DNA of 64,000 nt from Luteibacter mycovicinus (GTDB lineage Bacteria; Pseudomonadota; Gammaproteobacteria; Xanthomonadales; Rhodanobacteraceae), in contig NZ_JQNL01000001.1 in assembly GCF_000745235.1 (NCBI RefSeq), forward strand, positions 4,520,001 through 4,584,000, in the 5' to 3' direction. A program made the position numbers and the translations under genes. The notes beneath the pieces were generated by a model. That model saw only the letters and a program-made list of their open reading frames with translations. It was not told the origin of the DNA and did not search any database. Below, one piece after another: positions 51,679 to 59,422 of the stretch (position 1 is its first letter; every line of letters starts with the position of its first letter).

Positions 51679-52043
51679 GCATGCTCATAGCGTCGTTTTC
51701 ACTGCTCGGTCTCTGGGCGGGTCGCCACCTGGTCTCCGGCAGGCGTCGAATTATTCCACGCTCACTGTTTGTGTTTTACCTGGCGATGGTTGTTCTCATG
51801 CTGCTCCTGAGCATTGTGGATCGCCCAAGTGCGGGACCAATGGGCGGAACGGTGACTACGCTTGTGCAGATGGTATTGGCATTGCCGTGGGCTGTTTTTC
51901 TCGCCCACCCAAATGTGGCAGTGCCCCGCGACTCGTTTTTACTCCTCCTCTTGATCGCAGGCAACGCCATTTGTCTCTTTGTTTTCAGTTCGAATGGTCG
52001 CAGTTTTGGAACGTCTGAAAAAGCTGCGACAGGCGACAGATGA
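51672..52043 (+). CDS. Family A copy 3, C-terminal membrane part in a separate frame
   Basis: 123 residues with three or four hydrophobic helices, aligning with the membrane region of copies 1 and 2: IIPRSLFVFYLAMVV, DRPSAGPMGGTVTTLVQMVLALPWAV and LIAGNAICLFVFSSNGR. A GTG at 51672 overlaps the stop of the preceding part by 7 nt. So either a frameshift split one gene, or the two halves are now translationally coupled polypeptides. Continuous homology across the junction favours a recent frameshift. Confidence 0.7.
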   Translation: MLSMLIASFSLLGLWAGRHLVSGRRRIIPRSLFVFYLAMVVLMLLLSIVDRPSAGPMGGTVTTLVQMVLALPWAVFLAHPNVAVPRDSFLLLLLIAGNAICLFVFSSNGRSFGTSEKAATGDR

Positions 52044-52174
52044 GGGGTTGATATAGCCCTGGACTGACGCATTCGTATCGCGCACTGGTGAGGAGCGCTG
52101 GATTCTTCCGGGCGATAAGTTAGTGACTACTCAAATGTGGGCTCGTCGCCCCAAATGGAGTCCTTGGAACATCA

Positions 52175-52912
52175 CTATGGCTGCTCTTTGTACTGGAGGT
52201 TGGCATCAATGAAGCCATTCATGCCTTTGACGTGGAAGTGCATCTCATCCACTTCGTCGCTATCGAAGTTCTCAAAAGTCACTAGATCGGCCAGGACGAA
52301 GTGCGTCATTTTCTCCACTCTTTTCCTGAGCAGGGTCCGCCAGACAAGTTCGTTTCCTGTCAAGTAATTGATGCTGCTTCCATAGTCCGACACGGTTCCG
52401 GTCGCGTCGTCAGCACGTGACTGGTCGCGCCGTTTCTCACCAATGAGAGTGAGCTTGCCTTCAATGAGCTTGAACTTATAGTTGCTTTCCCAGACGAGCT
52501 CGCACGATGCCGCGCAACCCTTCGAATAGACGAGCACGAAGTTCCGTATCGAGACGCGGTCCCAGCGCCGCTCTGAGGCACCCCATCGCTTCGTTCTGTA
52601 CGCGATGCGGTAATCACCCTGCGATGTCCTCACTGCCACCATGATCTCCACGGTCTGGTCGCGATCGCAATCCACAACCATCGGGACAGCCATCGCCCCG
52701 CCAGGCATCAGCGCGCCCGCCGCATCGTTCGGCGCATCGATTGACGCGTTAGGGCAGATGGCGTGAACAGCGTTTGCCGCGCCTTCGGTAACGACATCCG
52801 CCCTGGACACCGGGCTCAGGGTGATGAGCGTTAGTACCGATGTCGATAATGCGAGTGACCTGAGCGAGGGCGAGGGGATACCGCTGACGGGAGAATGCGG
52901 ATGTCGAGTCAT
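52175..52912 (-). CDS. Hypothetical secreted protein, 245 aa
   Basis: Not recognised. A likely signal sequence (residues ~15-38, LRSLALSTSVLTLITLSPVSRADV) is followed by a Cys-containing domain with CPNAS, VVDCDRD and KGCAASCELVW, and mostly beta-type sequence to the C-terminus (VDEMHFHVKGMNGF). Its ATG overlaps the stop of the Hint-like gene by 4 nt, so the two are a translationally coupled pair. Confidence 0.65.
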   Translation of the reverse strand: MTRHPHSPVSGIPSPSLRSLALSTSVLTLITLSPVSRADVVTEGAANAVHAICPNASIDAPNDAAGALMPGGAMAVPMVVDCDRDQTVEIMVAVRTSQGDYRIAYRTKRWGASERRWDRVSIRNFVLVYSKGCAASCELVWESNYKFKLIEGKLTLIGEKRRDQSRADDATGTVSDYGSSINYLTGNELVWRTLLRKRVEKMTHFVLADLVTFENFDSDEVDEMHFHVKGMNGFIDANLQYKEQP

Positions 52913-53514
52913 TTGAGATTAGATGCTCCGCTCACGCGAATTCCCGCGCTTCCAATAAAGTAAGCACCACCGCCCGCGACTCCAAGCGTGAATACTTTCA
53001 CGGATAGACGCGTCCCATCATCCGGCATATCAAGCGGCTGGTTGACATACGATTTCAGAAGTCGCCATGTCGGTCCAGAAAAATCGATCACGTGACCGAT
53101 CGTGTCCATCGTGGGCGCGACCGGAAACCAGCCGACGCCGGGCCGTACCTCGAACACCGGCGAGACCAGTTCAACCGACATCAACTTGCCGTCGTGGCAC
53201 CGCAAGCGGTCTCCGAGACGTACCGCTCGAGTCGGTCGCCAACCGTGCTGCTCAAGCCAGACGCTCTCGTTCGTCGTTGTGAACGTCGTTGCGGATCGGC
53301 CTGGCGTGGCGGGATCGGCATAGATCAGCGCGACAATCGCATCGCACGGAGTTGTCGAGACGTAGGTGACAGAGGCGTGCTCGTTGTCGGCGCCATACTC
53401 ATTGGGAGGCGCAAGAAGCACGTCTCCGACGCCGATCTGATCGATGGGCACCAGGCCAGACCTGGTCCACACGGGCGTGCCGGCGATAAAACCGATGGTG
53501 TGTTCAGTTCCCAC
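52909..53514 (-). CDS. Stand-alone Hint-fold protein with lost catalytic residues
   Basis: 201 residues from GTG 53514 (AAGGGA ten nt upstream; TTG 53535 is an alternative). The Hedgehog/intein pattern is clear: GFIAGTPVWTRSG then IDQIGVGDVLL (block N1), LEQHGWRPTRAVRLGDRL (block N3/N4) and VFTLGVAGGGAYFIGSAGIRV at the end. In active Hint domains the first residue is Cys or Ser, block N3 has TxxH, and the end is His-Asn. Here these are Gly, TNES and VSGAS. No signal peptide is seen. Hint domains usually sit in polymorphic toxins and secreted effectors, processing or presenting a partner. Confidence 0.7.
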   Translation of the reverse strand: MGTEHTIGFIAGTPVWTRSGLVPIDQIGVGDVLLAPPNEYGADNEHASVTYVSTTPCDAIVALIYADPATPGRSATTFTTTNESVWLEQHGWRPTRAVRLGDRLRCHDGKLMSVELVSPVFEVRPGVGWFPVAPTMDTIGHVIDFSGPTWRLLKSYVNQPLDMPDDGTRLSVKVFTLGVAGGGAYFIGSAGIRVSGASNLK

Positions 53515-53640
53515 TGTATTCGTATCCCTTGTCAAAATAGCCGATCTTTTCGGCGCTTCTTTCCATCATCCAGATGCTACCCGCTTGCCGCGGTCGACAG
53601 GGACCATAAGGTGCCTGCGGTCATCGAGTAGGTCCTCATA
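53504..53640 (-). pseudogene. Frameshifted 3' remnant of a second copy of the 55064-55840 gene
   Basis: Minus-strand translation reads HLMVPVDRGKRV, then after a one-base deletion IWMMERSAEKIGYFDKGYEYSG and a stop at 53504. The intact gene at 55064 ends PYLIVPVDCGKRVGIW ... VGYFDNGYEYGG. Only the last ~45 codons remain. It lies directly upstream of, and overlaps, the Hint-like gene. This shows that a second cassette of this gene type once stood here. Confidence 0.75.
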
Positions 53641-53660
53641 ACCGTGTCATGTAAGTTTCT

Positions 53661-55019
53661 TTACGGATAACGGCCCCAGATCCATACATGTCCGTCGCGA
53701 TCGAGTGCGGCGCTGCGGTCGCGTCCCGCCGCGATACCCACGATAACGGGCAGAGAGGGTACCTTCACCGGCACTTCTGAATAGTTCTCGTCGGCACCGA
53801 GTTCTTCGCTCGACGCACACTGTCGTGGATCCGTATGTCGGGGAACCATCGCTCCCAATTGCCCCGCGCCGTCATTACCCGTCGCCCAGACCACGCCGTT
53901 CTTGTCGAGAAATAGCGCATGTCGGACGCCCGCGCTGACTGCGAGCAGAGACGGCATGCCCTCGATGCGTTGTGGCTGCCTCTGAAACGTCGCCTGCGCC
54001 GCGAGGGCCTTCGGATCACGCCCGGTGACGCCACATTCGTCGTAGCCCCAAGCCCACGGGTGGCCGTCGCGATCGATCGCAAGTACGAAATTCTGGAACA
54101 TATCGATCGAACGAACAGATGGAAGCCCCGTGACCTGCACGGGTAACACATGCGGGGTTTCGTCCAGGCCCATGGCACTCCTTCCTGCGGGTCGGCATAG
54201 CGGGGCCATCGGCTCGGCGTGGTAGATTCCGCCTGCAAGAGCCCACGATGTCGAGAGACTGCCCCAGCCCCATACGCGTCCCTCTTCATCTAGCGCCGCA
54301 CTGTAGCGACTTCCGGTCGCCACGGCGGTGATCTTCGGCAAGCCAGGCACACGGCCATAACCGCGCGATTCGGAAGAGAACTGCCCCTGGCGGTCGAAGC
54401 GGCCCAACTGGCCGCAATCGTTCATTCCCTCGCTCCAGACAGCGCCCTCTCGATCAACGGCGAGCAGATGCTCGTGACTTCGCGACACATCCGTCATGTC
54501 TCGGCGAACGTCAGTAATTCGATCCTGGCAGGTTCCGGGATGATGACTGCCATGTGGGCATGCATCGTTGACGCGGTCGTGGTACCAGCGCACAACGCGC
54601 CCGTCGTCGGACAGCCCGATGGCTTCCGATGTCGACGACGCGAGTTTATACATCCGGGTGGCTGACGGATCGTCGTCGCCAGCGTGACGTCCTAAATAGA
54701 CATGTTGTGGCGTGCCGATGCAATACTCGGTTGGTTGCGCACGATACGACCAGGTGCGGCCTTCACTGTCGATTGCCGCCAGCCAGCCGCCCTGGTAGGC
54801 GATAGATACGATGTGATCGAGGCCAGGGATCTTCCAGGGCTGGGTGCGTTCATGTGGACAAGCGGCGCCGGCAGGACGCGTCCCCTGCACCTGGAGAAAA
54901 TGGCGCCCGCTTTGCCAGGAGCCGATCAGGCATAGCCCGCAGGCCGCGAGTGCAACGAGTGCCAGAACAATCCAGCGCAGCTTTGCATTATTGAGTAAGG
55001 CCGGCCGTTGAGTTAACAA
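53661..55019 (-). CDS. Membrane-anchored RCC1-repeat beta-propeller protein, copy 2
   Basis: 452 residues from TTG 55019, which has AAGGA six nt upstream; TTG 55067, overlapping the previous stop, is the alternative. A signal anchor (~16-34, WIVLALVALAACGLCLIGSW) is followed by RCC1-type blades: DSEGRTWSYR, DREGAVWSEGMNDCGQLGR, DEEGRVWGWGS, DRDGHPWAWGYDECG, DKNGVVWATGNDGAGQLG and DRDGHVWIWGRYP. It is paralogous to 49274-50569 with the same anchor position and ending. It is the last gene of a cassette of secreted proteins beginning near 57544. Probable location: outer face of the inner membrane. Confidence 0.8.
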   Translation of the reverse strand: MLTQRPALLNNAKLRWIVLALVALAACGLCLIGSWQSGRHFLQVQGTRPAGAACPHERTQPWKIPGLDHIVSIAYQGGWLAAIDSEGRTWSYRAQPTEYCIGTPQHVYLGRHAGDDDPSATRMYKLASSTSEAIGLSDDGRVVRWYHDRVNDACPHGSHHPGTCQDRITDVRRDMTDVSRSHEHLLAVDREGAVWSEGMNDCGQLGRFDRQGQFSSESRGYGRVPGLPKITAVATGSRYSAALDEEGRVWGWGSLSTSWALAGGIYHAEPMAPLCRPAGRSAMGLDETPHVLPVQVTGLPSVRSIDMFQNFVLAIDRDGHPWAWGYDECGVTGRDPKALAAQATFQRQPQRIEGMPSLLAVSAGVRHALFLDKNGVVWATGNDGAGQLGAMVPRHTDPRQCASSEELGADENYSEVPVKVPSLPVIVGIAAGRDRSAALDRDGHVWIWGRYP

Positions 55020-55063
55020 CTCTGATCCTTTCTGTTGCGATAGCAGCGAAGTTTTGCCGATCG

Positions 55064-55840
55064 TCAACCGCCGTACTCGTAGCCGTTGTCGAAGTACCCA
55101 ACCTGTTCGACTATTTTACCGACGGCCCAAATGCCCACGCGCTTGCCACAATCGACAGGAACGATGAGATAGGGTTTGTCGGCAAGGACAAGGCCCGTGG
55201 GGCGAGCGGGCAGTTCGGCAGCCCGACGGAGTATCCCGTGTTCGCGAGTGAAGACGGTCTCGGCGGTCGTTGCGCAGTCGTTTTCGCCATTACCGTCGGG
55301 AACGTGTCGCGTACCTGCCATGAACAACAGGGATGAGCCGTCTGGCAGGCTGATCGTTTCGATCGCCGCAGAATCGAGGGACGGGTCGAGTGCTCGTACG
55401 GACGCAACATCCACGGGCACGGCTTTAGCTATGGAGGGCTCGAATAGCTTGAACGCGGTCGTCGAAAAAACCACCGGGAGCGCAAGGCCCTGACCCGCGC
55501 CACCGAGAGCCGCCGGATCGACTCCAAGCACTGCGAGGGTGTCCCCCTTGGTGACACGGTTGCAAGCGACCGGGTTGGTTTCGCCAGCTACCCATACACC
55601 ACCGTGACTCGAGCAAGCAGCGAACAGCGCATCGGAACCGTCCATTGGCACGAGAACCCCGTAGCGTCCGGGTGTTTTCTCGCCACCATCGAAGGCCACG
55701 GGCACGCCGAGGTAAAGGGGGCCAGAGTGGTGGTATCCGTGCGCATTGTCGCAGCACGGCTCGTCTGCGACCGCCGGGAACGGGACGGCGCAAAGTAGGA
55801 GCGCGAGGGAAAGACCGGCGATGAAGGCGGGATGTTTCAT
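55064..55840 (-). CDS. Hypothetical secreted protein ending in YEYGG, 258 aa
   Basis: Not recognised. A signal peptide (MKHPAFIAGLSLALLLCAVPFPAVADE) precedes a mature domain with paired cysteines (PCCDNAHG, AACSSHGG, VACNR, NDCAT, VDCGKRV). The C-terminus is VGYFDNGYEYGG. The start overlaps the stop of the upstream gene (ATGA, 55837-55840) and the gene runs up to the RCC1 gene. A broken second copy lies at 53504-53640. The cysteine content fits a disulphide-stabilised periplasmic protein. Confidence 0.68.
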   Translation of the reverse strand: MKHPAFIAGLSLALLLCAVPFPAVADEPCCDNAHGYHHSGPLYLGVPVAFDGGEKTPGRYGVLVPMDGSDALFAACSSHGGVWVAGETNPVACNRVTKGDTLAVLGVDPAALGGAGQGLALPVVFSTTAFKLFEPSIAKAVPVDVASVRALDPSLDSAAIETISLPDGSSLLFMAGTRHVPDGNGENDCATTAETVFTREHGILRRAAELPARPTGLVLADKPYLIVPVDCGKRVGIWAVGKIVEQVGYFDNGYEYGG

Positions 55841-56448
55841 GGCAAAAGCCTTCCGGGAGGAACGTCGACGACTCTTCCGCCTGGACCGACCATGCGGATG
55901 GCGTTGAAGCCGGCGACCGACGCTGGCTGGCGAAGCCATTCCGTGAGAGCCATGACGAAGCCATGTGGCAGCGTGTCGAGGCCGGTTTCGCTGGACCAGA
56001 TGAGAAGCGAACGGCGCGCCGACGTCTTGGCATCCTGGTAGAAGAAATGGACGAGCGCACCAACGACCACGCCGTCACTGGACGCCCAGATCAGGCTCTT
56101 TTCCTCGCACGATTGTGGTCGGCACGAGTCGACCTGAACGGAACCGTCGCTTCGTTCGACCGGCCATCCTTGCGACGTCGTCGCGGCGACTGCGTAAAGC
56201 AACGGCTCAGGCCGGTCGTCTTCGCTCATGCCGAGATAAAGATCGACCTTGGGAACCTCTGCCTCCAGTGGCATACGCCACCGCTTGCCCAGAGCCCCCA
56301 TGTACGTGTGTGTATGTGCGGCATCTGCGAGCACAGACCGCACGCTCCCGTCTGACGTCCGGTCGGTAGCCGATACGGCACCGCATAGGAGAGCCGTGAG
56401 CATGAGAACGCATTGTCGAACTACTAGTGGTCTGCTTCCAGGCTTCAT
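55837..56448 (-). CDS. Hypothetical secreted protein, 203 aa
   Basis: Not recognised. The signal peptide is VVRQCVLMLTALLCGAVSA (residues ~9-27). The mature part contains LYLGMSEDDRPEPLLYAVAA and a CRPQSCEE cysteine pair, followed by SLIWASSDGVVVGALVHFFY and LLIWSSETGLD, which suggest a beta-sheet domain. It overlaps the next gene by 4 nt and lies 41 nt after 56490-57098, so it belongs to the same minus-strand transcription unit. Confidence 0.65.
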   Translation of the reverse strand: MKPGSRPLVVRQCVLMLTALLCGAVSATDRTSDGSVRSVLADAAHTHTYMGALGKRWRMPLEAEVPKVDLYLGMSEDDRPEPLLYAVAATTSQGWPVERSDGSVQVDSCRPQSCEEKSLIWASSDGVVVGALVHFFYQDAKTSARRSLLIWSSETGLDTLPHGFVMALTEWLRQPASVAGFNAIRMVGPGGRVVDVPPGRLLP

Positions 56449-56489
56449 ATGACTCTTGTCTCAGGCGAGTGCCTCAGGCACCAGTGGTG

Positions 56490-57098
56490 TCAGTAGCCGA
56501 ATGATTCGAAGGTCGTGACCGGGGTTTTGTCGATAGGAATAGCGGGCCCAAAGAAACGTTCGTCCTGAAGCATTCCCGAATAGATGACTTGATCGGCTTC
56601 GCACTGCTTATTCGCGAGAAGTTTTCCTGCTCGTTCGATAAGTATGCCGCCTCCTTCCGTACCGTCTTCTCGCCCGTATGACGACGAAAACGCATCGTGA
56701 TAGACGGTGTATGTCACGTCGGCGTTCTTCATGCGCAGGAACTGCATGGAGCCACGCCCCATATTTCCGCGGCTGCCGCCCGACGCGCTGGCCTGTGCCG
56801 GGACGTCGTTCGACGGAAACGCCAGATCAAGGCTCTGGCTTGACGATCCGAACCTGTATTGAAGTACTCCAAAAGGATTGTCGGCTCGAGGTGAGGCGCA
56901 TACGGCGACCTTCTTTTTCTTGATGTTGCACGCAAACATGATGGTCTCGTTCTCTTTGCACAACGTACTTTCGACAACGTGACCAAAGTAGATCTGGCTC
57001 TTTGCCTGTGCGGAATGCAAGGCGAGCACGAGAAGCGCCAGAAGCGTTAATAGATGCCGGTTGAGGATCTGGGACTCCCTTGGCATCGAACCGTTCAT
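56490..57098 (-). CDS. Hypothetical secreted protein, 202 aa
   Basis: Not recognised. ATG 57098 has AGGAAAG seven nt upstream and overlaps the stop of the adaptor/RCC1 chimera by 3 nt. A signal peptide (LNRHLLTLLALLVLALHSAQA) is followed by HVVESTLCKENETIMFAC, KKKKVAVCAS and a Gly/Ser-rich middle (ASASGGSRGNMGRG). The C-terminus is TTFESFGY, which recalls the YEYGG end of 55064-55840. The very long open frame extending to 57509 is a shadow. Confidence 0.65.
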   Translation of the reverse strand: MNGSMPRESQILNRHLLTLLALLVLALHSAQAKSQIYFGHVVESTLCKENETIMFACNIKKKKVAVCASPRADNPFGVLQYRFGSSSQSLDLAFPSNDVPAQASASGGSRGNMGRGSMQFLRMKNADVTYTVYHDAFSSSYGREDGTEGGGILIERAGKLLANKQCEADQVIYSGMLQDERFFGPAIPIDKTPVTTFESFGY

Positions 57099-57544
57099 TT
57101 GCTTGCTTTCCTCAGTAAACGGCCGTTGCCTGGATAGTTTACGAAGCCAATGGGTGCATGAGAGACGAATTGCGCGTCTCCATAGGTAGGGGCGTCTCGA
57201 TTTGCAAGACTTCCCAACGTCCCATAGCTGTTTCGTCCCCAGCAGCGGACACCACCACCTTCTAACAGTGCGCAACCCTGTTCGGCACCGACGCTTATGC
57301 CGACAGCGTGCTCTACTCCGGATACGAAGACTTTCTCGACCATACCGGTGACCGGCGTGCCGAGCTCGACGGTCTGCGCCGGTTCGATCAGGCAATCGTA
57401 AGACGGGCCGGGCGGTGTCGCCGGCGCGGCGCGGAGGGGCAGGGCGAGAGCGACGGCCGCGCTCACGGCCCACGCCAGTCGCCAGGTGCGTCCTTCCGGC
57501 CGGGGCCATGCCCGCAGCGCATCATCATCGTGACGAAGCTTCAA
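57095..57544 (-). pseudogene. Chimera: N-terminus of an HlyD-type efflux adaptor joined in frame to an RCC1 repeat
   Basis: 149 residues from TTG 57544 (AGGGG seven nt upstream). Residues ~1-75 give a signal region (LAWAVSAAVALALPLRAAP) and YDCLIEPAQTVELGTPVTG, then VEKVFV, the beta-barrel start of periplasmic adaptor subunits. At that point the family continues with the RGD-x-V-x-x-G-Q lipoyl segment; here the sequence switches to SGVEHAVGISVGAEQGC and VRCWGRNSYGTLG, an RCC1 blade, and ends soon after. The fusion stays in frame and may still be expressed. It marks the right edge of the accessory region. Confidence 0.7.
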
Positions 57545-57644
57545 TCCATTGCCCCTGACAGACCCCCGCAAGCACCACGGATGCGGCGCCCCCTGTACGG
57601 TGGTCTGGCCGCGAAATCTAGCGGAGCGCAAAGCCCTCAGCAAG

Positions 57645-58090
57645 CCTGAGTTGCGTAAAAAAAACTAAAGCGCTAACGCAGTCGGGATGGGCGCTCCGTC
57701 AAAGGATATGGATCAATGTCTTGCACGATTTTCCTCAACGTAAGTCTGCGACGGCCAACGAGGGCTCCTTTTCGCAAGTTTGTGTCGCTGGCCTCTGGCG
57801 GTGCCCTTGAGGCGGGGGATCAGAAGAACCTCACGCTCGCAATCGGCAGAGGCCGCCAACGCCATCCCGTGTCTGAATCGACTCCGACCACGCGAGGGGT
57901 TATCGCGGCCCGTCTTCAAGTCGCGTCCTGATGGTGCGATGCCGCATCACGACGCGCTTTGGCGACCCTTGACCGGTGAAACCGTGGGGAGCGAACGCGT
58001 CCCTGCCTGAACTTCGATGCCAATCACGGGTTGCAAACGCGCGAGTGCCTCTTGCAAGTTCGGGACGTCCCCTTGCAAAGCGAGCCTTGC
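57645..58090. other. Gene-free stretch at the right edge of the accessory region
   Basis: About 445 nt with only short frames on either strand and no protein-like translation. It begins with an A-run (57657-57666) followed by AAAGCGCTAACG, an AGCGCT-centred palindrome that could be an operator for the adaptor gene. CTTGCAA is repeated three times near 58050-58080. No tRNA, integrase site or transposon end was recognised. Confidence 0.4.
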
Positions 58091-58504
58091 ATGCCAACAC
58101 AGCCTTCACAGATCGACCCCGCGGCCTACGTGCTCCACCGCGCTCGTCCGCATTTGCCGCTCATCGCCACGGTGGCGGCGTGCGCCACGTTCGTCGTCGC
58201 CTCCGATGCGCCGAACCGGCTGGACCTCTGGACGGCTGAATGGTTCGGCACGATGGTCGTGCTCGCGGCACCGCCCGCGATTCTCATGCGTTGGTTCGGC
58301 ATCCGCGATTCGGTCCCCATGCTGATTCTGACGCTGGTGCTCGCGCTGGGCCTCGTTCAGGCGCGTGAAACAGGTCGGGGCGCCGACGACGACGCGCGGA
58401 AACCCGCTGTGCAGACACCCGCGACGCAGAGCAAGTCGCTGCCGACCGCTTCGGACGGGTTTGGCGCGTATACGAAAACCCCCGACACGTCGCGCAGCAG
58501 CTGA
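58091..58504 (+). CDS. Small hypothetical membrane protein, 137 aa
   Basis: Two hydrophobic segments (LPLIATVAACATFVVASDA and MLILTLVLALGLVQA, with TMVVLAAPPAILMRWFG between them) are followed by a polar, disordered tail (RGADDDARKPAVQTPATQ...). No family recognised. It precedes the bestrophin-like gene by 24 nt on the same strand and may be its partner. ATG 58091 is preferred over an upstream open extension to 58031 because it starts just before the first helix. Confidence 0.65.
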   Translation: MPTQPSQIDPAAYVLHRARPHLPLIATVAACATFVVASDAPNRLDLWTAEWFGTMVVLAAPPAILMRWFGIRDSVPMLILTLVLALGLVQARETGRGADDDARKPAVQTPATQSKSLPTASDGFGAYTKTPDTSRSS

Positions 58505-58528
58505 CGCCAACCATCGAGGAGAAAAACC

Positions 58529-59404
58529 ATGCTCGTTCCCGGCCATGCGCACGTGAGTCACCTTTGGCGGTATGTCGGCGTTCCACTCCTGATCCTGTTC
58601 TGCTGGGACGTACTGGTGACGGCCGCCTGGTACGTCACGCAGGAGTCGTGGGATACGTTTCCCGCGCTACCGCTCACACTGTTCGGCACCGCCGTGGCGA
58701 TCTACCTGAGTTTTCGCAACGCCACCGCGTACGCGCGCTGGTGGGAGGCGCGGACGCTCTGGGGCGCGATGGTCAACTGCTCACGCACCCTCGTTCGCGA
58801 CGCCTGGACCTTGCTCGACGACGCCCGCGTGGCCCGCGAAATCTCCTATCGGCAGATCGCCTTCGTCCACGCCCTCCGTCTGCATCTTCGCCGACAGAAG
58901 GATCGTAGCGAGCTGGACGGTCTGCTGTCGGAAGAAGAGATCGCGGACCTGTCGTCCGTGGCCAACGCGCCCAATGCCATCGCTTTGCGTACCGGCGCGC
59001 TCCTGAGCGATGCGTCGCCCGACTCCATCATCCGTGCCGCCTTCGCGCGGACGCTGGCGGAGATCTCGAACGCGCAGGGCGGGATGGAGCGAATCAAGAA
59101 CACGCCGTTGCCGCAGCAATACTCGGTTTACCCGGTGGCGTTCACGCACCTGTTCTGCGCCTTGCTGCCGTTCGGCCTGGTCGAACAGCTGGGCCTGCTG
59201 ACCCCACTGGGTTCGACGGTCGCCGGCGTGCTCTTCCTCGGCCTTCTGCAGTCCGGTAACGATCTGCAGGACCCGTTCGAAAACGGCGTCAACGATGTTC
59301 CGATGAGCGCGGTCACCCGCGGCATCGAGATCGATGTGCGCGACGGACTGCGCGAGAACCATCAGCTGTCGCCGTTTCCGATCGAGGCGGGTGTCCTCAA
59401 ATGA
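58529..59404 (+). CDS. Bestrophin-like membrane channel (UPF0187/RFP-TM family)
   Basis: 291 residues. The bacterial bestrophin pattern is visible: VPLLILFCWDVLVTAAWY (TM1), LTLFGTAVAIYLSFRNATAYARWWEARTLWG with the conserved FRNxxAYxRWWEAR motif, and a late DPFENGVNDVPM segment. Homologues form pentameric ion channels in the inner membrane. A GAGGAG lies ~8 nt before the ATG. Confidence 0.92.
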   Translation: MLVPGHAHVSHLWRYVGVPLLILFCWDVLVTAAWYVTQESWDTFPALPLTLFGTAVAIYLSFRNATAYARWWEARTLWGAMVNCSRTLVRDAWTLLDDARVAREISYRQIAFVHALRLHLRRQKDRSELDGLLSEEEIADLSSVANAPNAIALRTGALLSDASPDSIIRAAFARTLAEISNAQGGMERIKNTPLPQQYSVYPVAFTHLFCALLPFGLVEQLGLLTPLGSTVAGVLFLGLLQSGNDLQDPFENGVNDVPMSAVTRGIEIDVRDGLRENHQLSPFPIEAGVLK

Positions 59405-59422
59405 GCAGGCTGGCGTGGCGCC

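Noticed and set aside
52044..52174. Gap between the convergent genes as a possible gene remnant
   Set aside because: No frame gives similarity to neighbours, and no terminator stem with a U-run was found.
56490..57509. Extension of the 202-residue secreted protein to 339 residues
   Set aside because: The added part overlaps the chimeric adaptor gene and reads as Arg-rich noise, whereas ATG 57098 has a good ribosome-binding site and opens directly into a signal peptide.
45280..57650. Prophage or transposon as the origin of the accessory region
   Set aside because: No integrase, transposase, phage structural gene, terminal inverted repeat or tRNA attachment site could be found at either edge.
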